In this document: positions 44,519 through 53,517 of the stretch, piece by piece
Position numbering within the stretch: the first letter of the stretch is position 1
Layout: every line of letters starts with the position of its first letter
Translations under genes and position numbers: made by a program
The notes under the pieces: model-generated
What the model was told of the DNA's origin: nothing
The model's database searches: none
The model's input: only the letters and a program-made list of their open reading frames with translations
Origin: Pseudomonas gingeri
Lineage (GTDB): Bacteria; Pseudomonadota; Gammaproteobacteria; Pseudomonadales; Pseudomonadaceae
Direction: 5' to 3'
DNA: 64,000 nt
Assembly: GCF_013386165.1 (NCBI RefSeq)
Contig: NZ_JACAOS010000003.1
Span: 1,096,343-1,160,342, forward strand

Positions 44519-45412
44519 ATGCATTTCGACCTGGCGGATCTACGCCTCTTCATTCATATCGCCGAATCGCCGAGCCTGACCCAGGGCGCCCGCCGCGCCT
44601 TCCTCTCGCCGGCCGCCGCCAGCGCGCGGATCAAGGCCCTGGAAGCTCAACTCGACACCCGCCTGCTGTACCGCGACAGCCGTGGCGTGGAAGTCACTCC
44701 GGCCGGCCAGCGCCTGCTGCAACATGCCCGGCTGATCATGCGCCAGGTCGACTACCTGAAAAGCGAATTCACCAGTTATGGCGGCGATTCCGCCGGGCAT
44801 ATCCGTATCTTCGCCAACACCACGGCCGTGACCGAGTTTCTCCCGGAAGTGCTGGCCGGCTTCCTGTCCAAGCGTCCCGGGGTCACGGTGGACCTGCAGG
44901 AACGCCTGTCGCGGGACATCGTCCGCGGTGTCCTCGACGGCACCACCGACATGGGCATCATCGCCGGCCCGGTGGAAGCCAGCGGCCTGCAGGTCATGCA
45001 CTTCAGCACCGACCGGCTGGTATTGATCGTGCCGGTGGACCACCCGTTGGCCACGCAGCAGTCGGTGACCCTCGGCCAGACCCTGGCGTTCCAGCATATC
45101 GGCCTGCACGAAGGCAGCACCTTGCTGAGCTTTTTGCGCGAACACGTCGAACGGCTCGGCAAGACCTTGTCGTTGCGGATCCAGGTCTCGAGTTTCGAGG
45201 CGATCTGCCGCATGGTCGAAGCCGGCGTGGGCATCGGCATCATTCCCGAATCCGCCGCCGTGCGGCACTGCCGGACCATGGAGCTGGTGACCGTGGCACT
45301 GGACGAACCCTGGGCGATTCGCGAGCGCAGCATTCTGGTGCGTGAGCTCGAAGCCCTGCCGGGGACCATTCGCGCCTTGATTGCCACGCTGATGCCTGGG
45401 ACACCAACCTGA
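44519..45412 (+). CDS. LysR-family regulator of itaconate catabolism (ItcR/RipR-like)
   Basis: 297 residues. N-terminal helix-turn-helix (FDLADLRLFIHIAESPSLTQ, SARIKALEAQLDTRLLYRDS) and LysR effector domain (VHPLATQQSV-like DHPLATQQSVTLGQTL, MVEAGVGIGIIPESAA). GGAG precedes the ATG by 8 bases. Divergent from ich with a perfect LysR dyad between. Itaconate-responsive LysR regulators are known at the equivalent position in P. aeruginosa; the same inducer is inferred. Confidence 0.9.
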   Translation: MHFDLADLRLFIHIAESPSLTQGARRAFLSPAAASARIKALEAQLDTRLLYRDSRGVEVTPAGQRLLQHARLIMRQVDYLKSEFTSYGGDSAGHIRIFANTTAVTEFLPEVLAGFLSKRPGVTVDLQERLSRDIVRGVLDGTTDMGIIAGPVEASGLQVMHFSTDRLVLIVPVDHPLATQQSVTLGQTLAFQHIGLHEGSTLLSFLREHVERLGKTLSLRIQVSSFEAICRMVEAGVGIGIIPESAAVRHCRTMELVTVALDEPWAIRERSILVRELEALPGTIRALIATLMPGTPT

Positions 45413-45544
45413 ACCGCCCTACAGTTTGGGTTGCACAAACCCCTGCTTCGGCGGCATTCTTGAAGGCATTCGACAGATAGAACTTTTCACCGCAGCCGCA
45501 CTCAATCAGTGCATGGATCCACGCCCTTCCCGACAGAGACGCTC

Positions 45545-46465
45545 ATGACTTCGAAGCTTGCACAACTCAAGCAATTCACCACCGTGGTCGCGGACACCGG
45601 CGACCTCGACGCCATTACCCGCCTCAAGCCGGTCGACGCCACCACCAACCCTTCGCTGCTGCTCAAGGCCGCCGCGCTGCCAGGCTACGCCGACCTGCTC
45701 AAGGCCGCCGTGTCCCACGCCAAGGGTGATGTCGGCCTGGCCTGCGACCATTTCGCGGTGTCCGTGGGCAGTGGCATTCTCAAGGCGATTCCAGGGCGTA
45801 TTTCCACCGAAGTCGACGCACGCCTGTCCTTCGATGAAACCGCGCTGCTGAGCAAGGCCCACCAGTTGATCGAGCTGTACGACAAGGCCGGTGTCAGCCG
45901 TGACCGCGTACTGATCAAGCTGGCTTCGACCTGGGAAGGTATCCGCGCCGCCGAGAAGCTGGAAAAGGCCGGCATCCAGACCAACCTGACCCTGCTGTTC
46001 TCCTTCGCCCAGGCCGCCGCCTGCGCCGATGCCGGGGTGTTCCTGATCTCGCCGTTCGTGGGCCGCATCTACGACTGGTACAAGAAGTCCACCGGCAACG
46101 AATACACCGGCGCCGACGATCCGGGCGTGCAATCGGTCACCCGCATCTACAACTACTACAAGTCCAATGACTACAAGACCGTGGTCATGGGCGCGAGCTT
46201 CCGCAACCTCAACCAGATCGAACAACTGGCCGGTTGCGACCGCCTGACCATCAGCCCGGACCTGCTGGAAAAACTCGGCCAGGACGAAGGCACCCTGGAG
46301 CGTCGTCTGGCGCCGGGTGCCGAGGGTGAAGCGCGTTTGAACCTGAATGAAGCGCAGTTCCGCTGGGCCTCCAACGAAGACGCCATGGCTACCGAGAAGC
46401 TGGCCGAAGGTATTCGCCAGTTCGCCCGTGACCAGGAAAAACTCGAAGCCCTGTTGGGCCAGTAA
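45545..46465 (+). CDS. tal: Transaldolase
   Basis: 306 residues. Matches Tal[18 protein letters not shown] near residue 27, [24 protein letters not shown] near 72 (in parts), the Schiff-base K125 in [17 protein letters not shown], and [16 protein letters not shown]. It exchanges three-carbon units between sedoheptulose-7-P and glyceraldehyde-3-P in the pentose phosphate pathway. The ATG at 45545 is chosen over an upstream in-frame ATG that adds 12 residues without similarity. It stands alone; a REP tandem follows. Confidence 0.96.
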   Translation: MTSKLAQLKQFTTVVADTGDLDAITRLKPVDATTNPSLLLKAAALPGYADLLKAAVSHAKGDVGLACDHFAVSVGSGILKAIPGRISTEVDARLSFDETALLSKAHQLIELYDKAGVSRDRVLIKLASTWEGIRAAEKLEKAGIQTNLTLLFSFAQAAACADAGVFLISPFVGRIYDWYKKSTGNEYTGADDPGVQSVTRIYNYYKSNDYKTVVMGASFRNLNQIEQLAGCDRLTISPDLLEKLGQDEGTLERRLAPGAEGEARLNLNEAQFRWASNEDAMATEKLAEGIRQFARDQEKLEALLGQ

Positions 46466-46777
46466 CAAACCTCTGGAACTGACTAGCCAGCGATAGCGGT
46501 ACCAGCTTCACCGCCGCTATCGCCAGCAAGCCGGCTCCTACAAATCCGTGCCTGACCCTGAACCATCGTCGCACACAACACCTGTAGGAGCTGGCTTGCC
46601 GCGATGGCGATGCACGTCGCGCCGCCGCTATCGCCAGCAAGCCGGCTCCTACATATCCGTGCCTGACCCTGAACCATCGTCGTACACAACACCTGTAGGA
46701 GCTGGCTTGCCGGCGATGACGATGCACGTCGCACCATCGCCGCCGCAGGCAGTCTCATGACCATGACGCCCCCGGCG
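46466..46777. other. 312-base intergenic stretch, mostly REP repeat
   Basis: No gene. Apart from about 50 bases after tal, the stretch is filled by a tandem duplication of a REP doublet (see 46519-46717). The last ~60 bases hold the end of the third spacer and flank the stop of the PtrA-like gene. Confidence 0.7.
46519..46717. repeat. Tandemly duplicated REP doublet (111-bp period)
   Basis: Two inverted REP pairs: arms 46519-46541 / 46584-46605 and 46630-46652 / 46695-46717. The second copy repeats the first with an exact offset of 111 bases, including the spacer (TCCGTGCCTGACCCTGAACC) between arms. The spacing sequence itself is thus duplicated, showing a recent tandem duplication of a whole BIME. 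Confidence 0.92.
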
Positions 46778-46990
46778 TCAGTTGGTACGTTCAACGCTAT
46801 CGGAACCTGTCTGTTTGCCGGCCGCTACGGCCTGGGCCTTTTCAGACTGCTGGTAATAGGCCATGGATACGTTGCGAGCCGCCTCCATATGCGCCATGAC
46901 TTTATCACCGCCATCACCGCCGCCTTCAGCCATGGCTGCAACGGAGGCCGTCATCAAGGTCACGATCAACAACGCTTTAAGGGATTTCAT
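46778..46990 (-). CDS. Small secreted protein with PtrA-type N-terminus
   Basis: 70 residues. A signal peptide (MKSLKALLIVTLMTASVAAMA) followed by EGGGDGGDKVMAHMEAARNV, which resembles the N-terminal domain of the Pseudomonas PtrA family, described as a small metal-induced co-regulator of type III secretion in P. aeruginosa. The mature protein is only about 49 residues, probably periplasmic, with Met/His residues that could bind metal. AGAGTGAC precedes the start. It is divergent from a LysR gene 212 bases away. Function here is unknown. Confidence 0.75.
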   Translation of the reverse strand: MKSLKALLIVTLMTASVAAMAEGGGDGGDKVMAHMEAARNVSMAYYQQSEKAQAVAAGKQTGSDSVERTN

Positions 46991-47202
46991 CAGTCACTCT
47001 CCAATAGTTTGAGCGTCAGCGAGAGTTCCCGCTGACTTGGACTCATCCTAGCGAGCGGTGCATTTCAGACTCTTCCCCGCAGAATGAAACTTTTTACAGG
47101 AACATCCCCTTCAACAACCCACACCCGCGCGCCTCCAGACGCTGGATAAGCTCAAGACAACGCCCTAGAATCCGTCGCTATTGATTCTGGAAAAGAGACA
47201 AT

Positions 47203-48099
47203 ATGGACCGTATCGACTGTATGCGTGCTTTCGTTGCCACCGTTGGCGCCAATGGTTTTGCCGCGGCGGCCCGGGCCATGGATGTGCCGCGCTCGAAAGT
47301 CAGCAAGCAAATCCAGGCGTTGGAAGAGGCCATCGGCGTGCAACTGCTGCAACGCACCACCCGCAGCCTGCACCTGACCGAAGCCGGCGCCGAATACTAC
47401 GAGGCCGCTCGCGAGTTGCTCGCGTCCCTGGACGAAACCGAGCAACGCGCCCGGGATGGCGTTGGCGAACTGCGCGGCGTGCTGCGGGTCAACGCGCCCA
47501 TGTCCTTCGGCCTGCGGCGGTTGGGGCCGCTGATCCCGCTGTTTTACCAGCAGCATCCGAACGTGGAACTGCAACTGGTGCTCAGCGACCAGCAAGTCGA
47601 TCCGGTGCGCGGCGGCTTTGATGTCACCCTCCGCATCGCCAGCCTGCCAGACTCTTCCATGGTCGCCCGTTTGCTCGCCCCCGCGCCACGGATCATGGTG
47701 GCCTCGCCGGCCTACCTGGCACGCGCCGGCACACCCCGGACACCGAAGGACCTGACAACCCACCAATGCCTGAACTATGGCTACTTGCAAAGTGGTGTCA
47801 GCCTGCAACTGAGCAATGGCAAGGAAACCCAGCGAGTCAACGTCACCGGGCCGTTGCACGCCAACAACGGCGACCTGCTGGCCCAGGCCGCGCAGGCCGG
47901 CATGGGTATCGCCCTGCTCCCGGACTTTATCGTCGAGGACGCCCTGGCCGCCGGGACCCTGGTCCCCGTGTTGTGCGAGTGGCAGGCCCCGGCGATCAGC
48001 ATCAACGCGGTCTATCCCTCGGCCCGTCGGGTACCGCAGAAGACCCGGGCGTTTATCGAGTTCCTGGTGAAAGCCCTGGCGGTGGAGGCAACGGCCTGA
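47203..48099 (+). CDS. LysR-family transcriptional regulator
   Basis: 298 residues. The helix-turn-helix (MRAFVATVGANGFAAAARAM, SKVSKQIQALEEAIGVQLLQ) and effector domain (FGLRRLGPLIPLFYQQHPNV, AAQAGMGIALLPDFIVEDAL) belong to the large LysR group that often regulates divergent oxidoreductase genes. Here the divergent gene encodes the PtrA-like peptide, and no clear metabolic partner is present. It ends 3 bases before the convergent HD-GYP gene. Target and inducer are unknown. Confidence 0.9.
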   Translation: MDRIDCMRAFVATVGANGFAAAARAMDVPRSKVSKQIQALEEAIGVQLLQRTTRSLHLTEAGAEYYEAARELLASLDETEQRARDGVGELRGVLRVNAPMSFGLRRLGPLIPLFYQQHPNVELQLVLSDQQVDPVRGGFDVTLRIASLPDSSMVARLLAPAPRIMVASPAYLARAGTPRTPKDLTTHQCLNYGYLQSGVSLQLSNGKETQRVNVTGPLHANNGDLLAQAAQAGMGIALLPDFIVEDALAAGTLVPVLCEWQAPAISINAVYPSARRVPQKTRAFIEFLVKALAVEATA

Positions 48100-48102
48100 G
48101 CC

Positions 48103-49347
48103 CTAGGCGGTGTTGAAGATCGACTGCTTGCCGATGGAAATACCCGACCACAGTTCATCCAGGTGCTTGAACCCCCACTTCTTCACCGACTCCAGGCTGG
48201 CAATCGCGTCGTGTTCACCGGCAGCGCCAAGGTCGATGACGCTTTGCTCGATGGGCATGCGCAGTTTCGAGGAGTAGAACACCTTCACCCGTGGGGTCAG
48301 CAACGACTGTTCATGCTGCTCCATGACGATCCCCAGGCGACCGCTGTGCAACAGCACCAAGGCACCCACCGGATAGATCCCGATGCAGCGGACAAAGGCA
48401 TGAAAGATCTGTTCATCGAACTGGCCTTTCCAGTCGGCCATTTTTCGAATGGCCTCGGCCGCCGTCCAGGCCGGCTTGCCATGTCGCTCGGAGGTCACCG
48501 AGTCATAGCTGTCACACACCGCGGCCATCCGCGCAAACAGGCTGATCTGCGTGCCGCAGAGCTTGTGCGGGTAACCGCTGCCATCGACTCGCTCATGATG
48601 ATGCAGGCAGACATCCATCACCCTCGGACTGAAATGGCGGGTGTCGAGGAGCATCTTCGCGCCGATTTCCGGATGGCGGCGCAGGCTCTCGAATTCGCTG
48701 TCGGTGAGGGCCGAAGTTTTACTGAGCAACTCGGCAGGCACCATCATCTTGCCGACCTCGTGCAGGATGCCCGCCATGCCGGCCTCTTTCACCAGGCCCT
48801 CGGGCAGGTTCAAGCGGTAGGCCAGGCTCATCATCAGGGCGCACACCGCCACCGAATGCATGTAGGTGTATTCATCGCTGGTCTTGAGCCGGGCCAGGCT
48901 GATCAGGGCGTCGGGATGACGCATCAGCGAATCCGAGATTTCAGCGATCAGGTGGGAAATCTGCTCGGGATGAACCGCCTTGCCCATCCGCAGGTCGCTG
49001 AACAGGGTCAACACCACGGCCTTGGTTCGGGCGCACAAGTTCAGCGCATGGATCACCTCGTCGCTCATGGCAATCCGCGGGCGATTACGTGGCCGCTCCT
49101 GGGCAGGAATCTCCAGCGGCTCCAGCGCCGGCTCAGCAAGCGAAGGTGGCGCCTCTATTTCGGTATCCAGCCCTTTGTCGGTGTCGATCCAGAGCGCGGC
49201 GAGGCCGCAGTTGCGGATCTTTTGCAGATCCTCTTCGTCATCGAGCAGAAAGTGGCTGCGCCAGAACGGGTGATCCATCCAGGAACCGCAAAAGGACTGC
49301 ACATACATGCCGACACGAAGCTCGCTCACCTGTATCTGTCTTAGCAT
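48103..49347 (-). CDS. HD-GYP domain protein with DUF3391 N-terminus, altered HD motif
   Basis: 414 residues. DUF3391 (residues 1-130; VSELRVGMYVQSFCGSWMDH) followed by an HD-GYP domain (140-330). HD-GYP proteins hydrolyse cyclic-di-GMP to pGpG/GMP with a two- or three-metal site. The HDxGK motif reads H196-E197-V-G-K instead of His-Asp; the rest is intact, with HHHERVDGSGYP at 249-260. Glu might still bind metal, or activity may be reduced. It is probably a cytoplasmic regulator of motility or biofilm. The nearest co-directional neighbour is the chemoreceptor gene. Confidence 0.9.
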   Translation of the reverse strand: MLRQIQVSELRVGMYVQSFCGSWMDHPFWRSHFLLDDEEDLQKIRNCGLAALWIDTDKGLDTEIEAPPSLAEPALEPLEIPAQERPRNRPRIAMSDEVIHALNLCARTKAVVLTLFSDLRMGKAVHPEQISHLIAEISDSLMRHPDALISLARLKTSDEYTYMHSVAVCALMMSLAYRLNLPEGLVKEAGMAGILHEVGKMMVPAELLSKTSALTDSEFESLRRHPEIGAKMLLDTRHFSPRVMDVCLHHHERVDGSGYPHKLCGTQISLFARMAAVCDSYDSVTSERHGKPAWTAAEAIRKMADWKGQFDEQIFHAFVRCIGIYPVGALVLLHSGRLGIVMEQHEQSLLTPRVKVFYSSKLRMPIEQSVIDLGAAGEHDAIASLESVKKWGFKHLDELWSGISIGKQSIFNTA

Positions 49348-49397
49348 GATGGAGCCCCTGGTTCCTTATCACACTCAAGCGCCTCGCTGCAGCCAGG

Positions 49398-51020
49398 CTA
49401 CAGTGAAAACCGCGCAATCAGGTGATTCAGGCTCCCGGCCAGTTTGGACAGTTCGCTACTGGCGATAGAGGTCTGGCTGGCGGCCGACGAACTCTGAATG
49501 GACAGATCGCGAATGCTCACCAGGTTGCGGTCGACTGACCTGGCCACCTGCGCCTGTTGTTCGGACGCGGTAGCGATCAGCAGGTTTTTTTCATTGATAT
49601 GGGAGATCGACAGCGTCACCTCCTCGATCGCCTGGCCCGTCTCATGGGCCAGGGAGCGGGTCACGCGGGTTTCTTCGCTGCTGTGGCCCATCGACTCCAC
49701 GGCCTTCTTCGAATCGAGCTGGATGCCCTTGACCATCTGTTCGATTTCCTGGGTCGACTGCTGGGTCCGATGGGCCAGCGCTCGCACCTCATCCGCCACC
49801 ACCGCAAAACCCCGACCTTGCTCGCCGGCCCGGGCCGCTTCGATGGCCGCGTTCAACGCCAGCAAGTTGGTCTGCTCGGCGATGGCGCCGATCACGTCGA
49901 GGACCTTGGCGATGTTCTGGGCTTGCCCGGCCAGGCCTTCGATATCGGTTTTGGTCTGTTCGACGCGGCTGCTCAAGCGCTCGATGGAGTCGATGGTTTC
50001 ACCCACCCGATCCTGGACGATCCGCGCCGAGCTTTCCGAAGCCTGGGTGGACTGTGAGGCCGAAACGGCGTTTCTGGCCACTTCCTCGACTGCCGCAGTC
50101 ATCTGATTGACCGCAGTGGCGGCCTGGTCGGTTTCAAGGCTCTGCTTTTGAATACCCGCCGTCGACTCGTGGGTGATCGCACTCATCTGCTCAGCCGCCG
50201 AAGCCAGTTGCCGGGACGAATCGGCGATATGTTCGATGGTGTTCTTGAGACTCGAACGCATGGCGGCGGCGACGCTCTGCAAGTCGGTGATTTCATCCCG
50301 CCCACTGATCTCCACCTTACTCTTCAGGTCGCCATCGGCAATTTTCTGCATCGACAGGCGCAAGTCATTGATCGGCTGCGCGATGCTGCGGGTAAACAGC
50401 AGTGCCACGACGCAAGTGATCACCAGGGCCGTGACCATGAACACCAACGTCATCAGGAAGGAGCTGTCATAGCTGGCGTTCGCCACCTGGCCGGAGCGCT
50501 CGGCGCCCTCCTCGTTGATGGCCATCAGCGCTTCAATCGAGGTCTGCAGCCTTTTTGCCGATTCGCTGCTGGTGTCACGAATGAAATGAGTCATGGCCTC
50601 GAAGGAGGCGGTCTGACTCATGCTCACCAATTGGTCGAGCAGGTCCTGGTAACTGCGCACATTGGCAATCACCTGGTCATAACGTTGCTTTTCCTCGGGG
50701 CTGGAAACCCGCGCCGCGTATTTTCCGGTTTCCAGGCTCAGCGCGGTTTTCAGCGCCGCCAGTTTGTCCAGGGAGCTTTGACTCTGGCGGTTTTCATCCA
50801 TGACAAAGCGTCGGCCATCGAGCCGGTAGAGCAGCGCGGCATTTTGAATTCGCGCGGCCTGGCGCACGCTCGGCAACCAGTCCGCCTGCAGCCTCTGGGA
50901 GGCGCTCTGGATTTCCTTCATCCGATACAACGAGGTCAGCCCGAGGCTGATCAACAGCAGGCAGATCAACCCGAAACCGAGGAGTGATCTGAAGGTCAAC
51001 CTGATGTTCCTTGTCTTCAT
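49398..51020 (-). CDS. Methyl-accepting chemotaxis protein (4-helix-bundle sensor)
   Basis: 540 residues. Membrane helix 1 (residues 11-32), a ~155-residue periplasmic four-helix-bundle ligand domain ([20 protein letters not shown] ... [10 protein letters not shown]), helix 2 (191-212), HAMP ([20 protein letters not shown]), and a long signalling hairpin with the conserved tip [20 protein letters not shown] near residue 388. It signals through CheW/CheA to the flagellar motor. No C-terminal CheR-binding pentapeptide is seen; the protein ends ARFSL. The ligand is unknown. Confidence 0.94.
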   Translation of the reverse strand: MKTRNIRLTFRSLLGFGLICLLLISLGLTSLYRMKEIQSASQRLQADWLPSVRQAARIQNAALLYRLDGRRFVMDENRQSQSSLDKLAALKTALSLETGKYAARVSSPEEKQRYDQVIANVRSYQDLLDQLVSMSQTASFEAMTHFIRDTSSESAKRLQTSIEALMAINEEGAERSGQVANASYDSSFLMTLVFMVTALVITCVVALLFTRSIAQPINDLRLSMQKIADGDLKSKVEISGRDEITDLQSVAAAMRSSLKNTIEHIADSSRQLASAAEQMSAITHESTAGIQKQSLETDQAATAVNQMTAAVEEVARNAVSASQSTQASESSARIVQDRVGETIDSIERLSSRVEQTKTDIEGLAGQAQNIAKVLDVIGAIAEQTNLLALNAAIEAARAGEQGRGFAVVADEVRALAHRTQQSTQEIEQMVKGIQLDSKKAVESMGHSSEETRVTRSLAHETGQAIEEVTLSISHINEKNLLIATASEQQAQVARSVDRNLVSIRDLSIQSSSAASQTSIASSELSKLAGSLNHLIARFSL

Positions 51021-51191
51021 GAAACCACTCCGGGGCCAGGCTGCTTGAGCGTCCAGTTGCGGGGGACGTTAACCACTACCCAGTGTAGTACGTCCTCCGC
51101 AAAAGATCGGTCCCAGCGCTCGCGCGGCCTCAGGTCCCCGCCAACCACTCAAGCTCGCGGGCAGCCTTGCGCCACCCGCGAACCGACAGCC

Positions 51192-52472
51192 TTACGCCAG
51201 CAGCTTGCGCTCGGTCTTGCCGTACTTGATCGACTTCTCATCCGGAATCATCAGGCCGGTCTGTTCGTCGCGGCCCTGCAGGACGAAACGCGCGTCCGCC
51301 TTGCCCAACTGCTCGGCGGCCTTCTGGCTGTCGGCGCCGATCTCGCCCTTTTTCATGCGGTTGACGATCACACCCACCGCGGTTTCCTTGAAGTCGCGCA
51401 GCATCCAGGCATCGCCATCGCTGTCACCGGCCACCAGCACCGGGCCATAACCCTTCTTCTCCACCAATATATTCTTTATACCGATGGTCTTGCCCGGGCC
51501 GTAGTTGAAGTGCCAGCCCGGCAGATAGTTGCTGTCGTACTTGCCGTCGGTCATGGACAGGCGCAGGCCAATGACGTTTTCCGGTGGCACGCCGTAGCCG
51601 TAGTTGGGATTGCCGGCGAACACCCGAACCACGTCATCGATGGACGCGGTACTGACGTAGACGTCGATGCCGTTGGCCCGCAGGGTGTGCATCAAGCCAC
51701 GGATTTCCTCGTGGATGCGGATGCCGTGGAAGTGCGAATCCGCCACCACCCCGGCCTTGCCCGGCAGGCTGCTCGGGCTCTGGTACTTGACCTTGCGCAG
51801 GCCATCACCCAGATCGTGGTTGTTGGACGCCTCGGCCATCGCCTGCAACTCGGCGGTGGTCATGTTCTTGTAGAAGTAGAGGATCCACTTGTAGCCGATC
51901 TCCACCGGGTAGCTGTCGCAGATCGCGTCGTACATGAAGTAGAGCTTGGTGAAGAAGTCCTTGAACTGATCGGTGGCCTGGATTTCCTCCAGGCTCTTGC
52001 TGCCGGCCAGGCCCTGGTAGTTGGCGTGCAGCCAGCGGTAGTCGGCTTCGACGTCGGCGGCGATGTCTTCCATGTTCACCGACTTGCCGTCGACCGTGAG
52101 GTAGTCCTTCATGAAAGGGCCGTTCGGCACGTCCTGGCGCAGCACGGCGGCAAACTCGTCGGGGCTGAGTTTGTACTGCAAGTGGTTCATCTGGTAGACC
52201 AGCAACGCCTCTTCACAGTCGTTCATGATGCAGGTGTTGTCCCAGTCGAACACCGCGTACGGGCGCTTGTTCGGGTGATAGGACGCACTCTTCACGCCAT
52301 GTTGGTCGATCACCGCCTGCAGGCGCTTCTGGTTCAGCGGCGACCAACGCGCCGGGTCCAACTCGCTCGGCACGGGCTTGCTGGTGGCGGCCTCGGCAAG
52401 GCGACCGCTCAACAACAAGGGACTGACAACGGAAACGGCGGCAAGGGTGTTCAGGAACTGGCGACGCTGCAT
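51192..52472 (-). CDS. Tat-type exported HAD-superfamily phosphatase (phosphorylcholine phosphatase-like)
   Basis: 426 residues. The N-terminus MQRRQFLNTLAAVSVVSPLL looks like a twin-arginine signal (RRQFL). HAD motifs: nucleophile D76-W-D78-N-T in YAVFDWDNTCIMND, motif II in VYVSTASIDD, and motif III/IV GDSDGDAWMLRDF. The arrangement resembles the periplasmic PchP phosphorylcholine phosphatases, which also carry FxxxNxx-type insertions, but sequence identity cannot be judged here. The ATG at 52472 has AGGAG 7 bases upstream; a longer frame would lose the signal peptide. It is divergent from a DeoR-family regulator. Confidence 0.85.
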   Translation of the reverse strand: MQRRQFLNTLAAVSVVSPLLLSGRLAEAATSKPVPSELDPARWSPLNQKRLQAVIDQHGVKSASYHPNKRPYAVFDWDNTCIMNDCEEALLVYQMNHLQYKLSPDEFAAVLRQDVPNGPFMKDYLTVDGKSVNMEDIAADVEADYRWLHANYQGLAGSKSLEEIQATDQFKDFFTKLYFMYDAICDSYPVEIGYKWILYFYKNMTTAELQAMAEASNNHDLGDGLRKVKYQSPSSLPGKAGVVADSHFHGIRIHEEIRGLMHTLRANGIDVYVSTASIDDVVRVFAGNPNYGYGVPPENVIGLRLSMTDGKYDSNYLPGWHFNYGPGKTIGIKNILVEKKGYGPVLVAGDSDGDAWMLRDFKETAVGVIVNRMKKGEIGADSQKAAEQLGKADARFVLQGRDEQTGLMIPDEKSIKYGKTERKLLA

Positions 52473-52734
52473 GGCATAACTCCTGGAATTAGAAGAATGG
52501 TCGCAAACGGGGCGACGGCGAGAGCGTGTTTCAAGACAAGGGCGCAGGGGGACGAGCCGCCCGGCGACGAGGCTAGCGCCAAATGCAACTAAATACAACA
52601 ATGCCACAATATTACACATTTATGGCACATCGACACCTCCTGACCGGCGGTAATCCACCGCCGAACTTGACAGCGCGTCCACGCCTCCCACAATGCGTGG
52701 TCGGATAGTCATCCCAACAGCAAGGACATGAGGT
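52473..52734. promoter_or_regulatory. Divergent promoter region of phosphatase and DeoR genes
   Basis: 262 bases, locally AT-rich (52580-52630) in a GC-rich window. A short dyad TGCCA (52602-52606) / TGGCA (52623-52627) lies in the AT-rich part. This would be a natural site for the DeoR-type protein, but the arms are only 5 bases and the call is weak. Confidence 0.3.
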
Positions 52735-53505
52735 ATGTGGCAAGAAGAGCGTTACCAGCGAATTCGTGCACTGCTGGCAACCTTGCGGCGCGTGACCACC
52801 GACCGCATCGTCACGGAACTGAATGTTTCCCGCGAGACGGTCCGGCGCGACCTGGTGGCATTGGAAACCCTTGGCGAGTTGAAGCGCATCCACGGTGGCG
52901 CAATCAAGGTCGAGGATGAAGCGCCGATTGCCGAGCGTGCCCATATCAACGTCAAGTTCAAACGTGACCTGGCCCGGGCTGCGGTCAGCCTGCTCAGCCA
53001 TGGCCAGACGATTTTCATCGACGCCGGCACCACCACTGAAATCCTTGCCCAGGAGCTGGCCAAGCTCGGCGGGCTGATGGTGATCACCAATTCGTTCAAT
53101 GTCGCGTTGCAGTTGCGCGGCACCGCCGCTGCCGGCAGTCCGCGCAACGAGGTGATCGTCCTCGGCGGCTCCCTCGGCGACCGCTCACCGGCCACGGTGG
53201 GCGCCACCACGGTCGCGGAAATCGGCCGCTATCGCGCCGACCTCGCGCTGCTCTCGCCAGTGGGTGTGGACGTCCACCACGGCGCCAGCAACTACGACCA
53301 TCGTGAGAGCGAGGTGGCCCGGGCCATGACCGAGCACGCCGAGCGGGTGGTGATCCTCGCCGACTACAGCAAGCTCGGCGTGCAGAGCCGTATCAGCTAC
53401 TGTCCGCCCGAGCGCATCGACGTGCTGGTGACCAATCAGCGGGCCAGCGACGAAGGGGCATTCGACGCACTGAAGGCCGGGTTCAAGCAGATCATCCTGG
53501 CTTGA
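52735..53505 (+). CDS. DeoR/GlpR-family transcriptional regulator
   Basis: 256 residues. DeoR helix-turn-helix (RYQRIRALLATLRRVTTDRI, VSRETVRRDLVALETLGELKRIHGGA in parts) and a DeoR C-terminal sensor domain with IFIDAGTTTEILAQEL near residue 97, VLGGSLGDRSPATVG near 140, and LADYSKLG near 205, the sugar-phosphate-binding pattern. It probably represses the divergent phosphatase, released by a phosphorylated metabolite. It ends 12 bases before the convergent MFS gene. Confidence 0.92.
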   Translation: MWQEERYQRIRALLATLRRVTTDRIVTELNVSRETVRRDLVALETLGELKRIHGGAIKVEDEAPIAERAHINVKFKRDLARAAVSLLSHGQTIFIDAGTTTEILAQELAKLGGLMVITNSFNVALQLRGTAAAGSPRNEVIVLGGSLGDRSPATVGATTVAEIGRYRADLALLSPVGVDVHHGASNYDHRESEVARAMTEHAERVVILADYSKLGVQSRISYCPPERIDVLVTNQRASDEGAFDALKAGFKQIILA

Positions 53506-53517
53506 TGCGCGAGGCCG

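Noticed and set aside
45420..45460. Terminator after the itaconate LysR gene
   Set aside because: Only a 5-base stem (GGGTT/AACCC) without a T-run; too weak to list.
46519..46717. CRISPR-like array
   Set aside because: The repeats are inverted REP arms in two tandem units with identical spacers; there is no run of short direct repeats with variable spacers and no cas gene.
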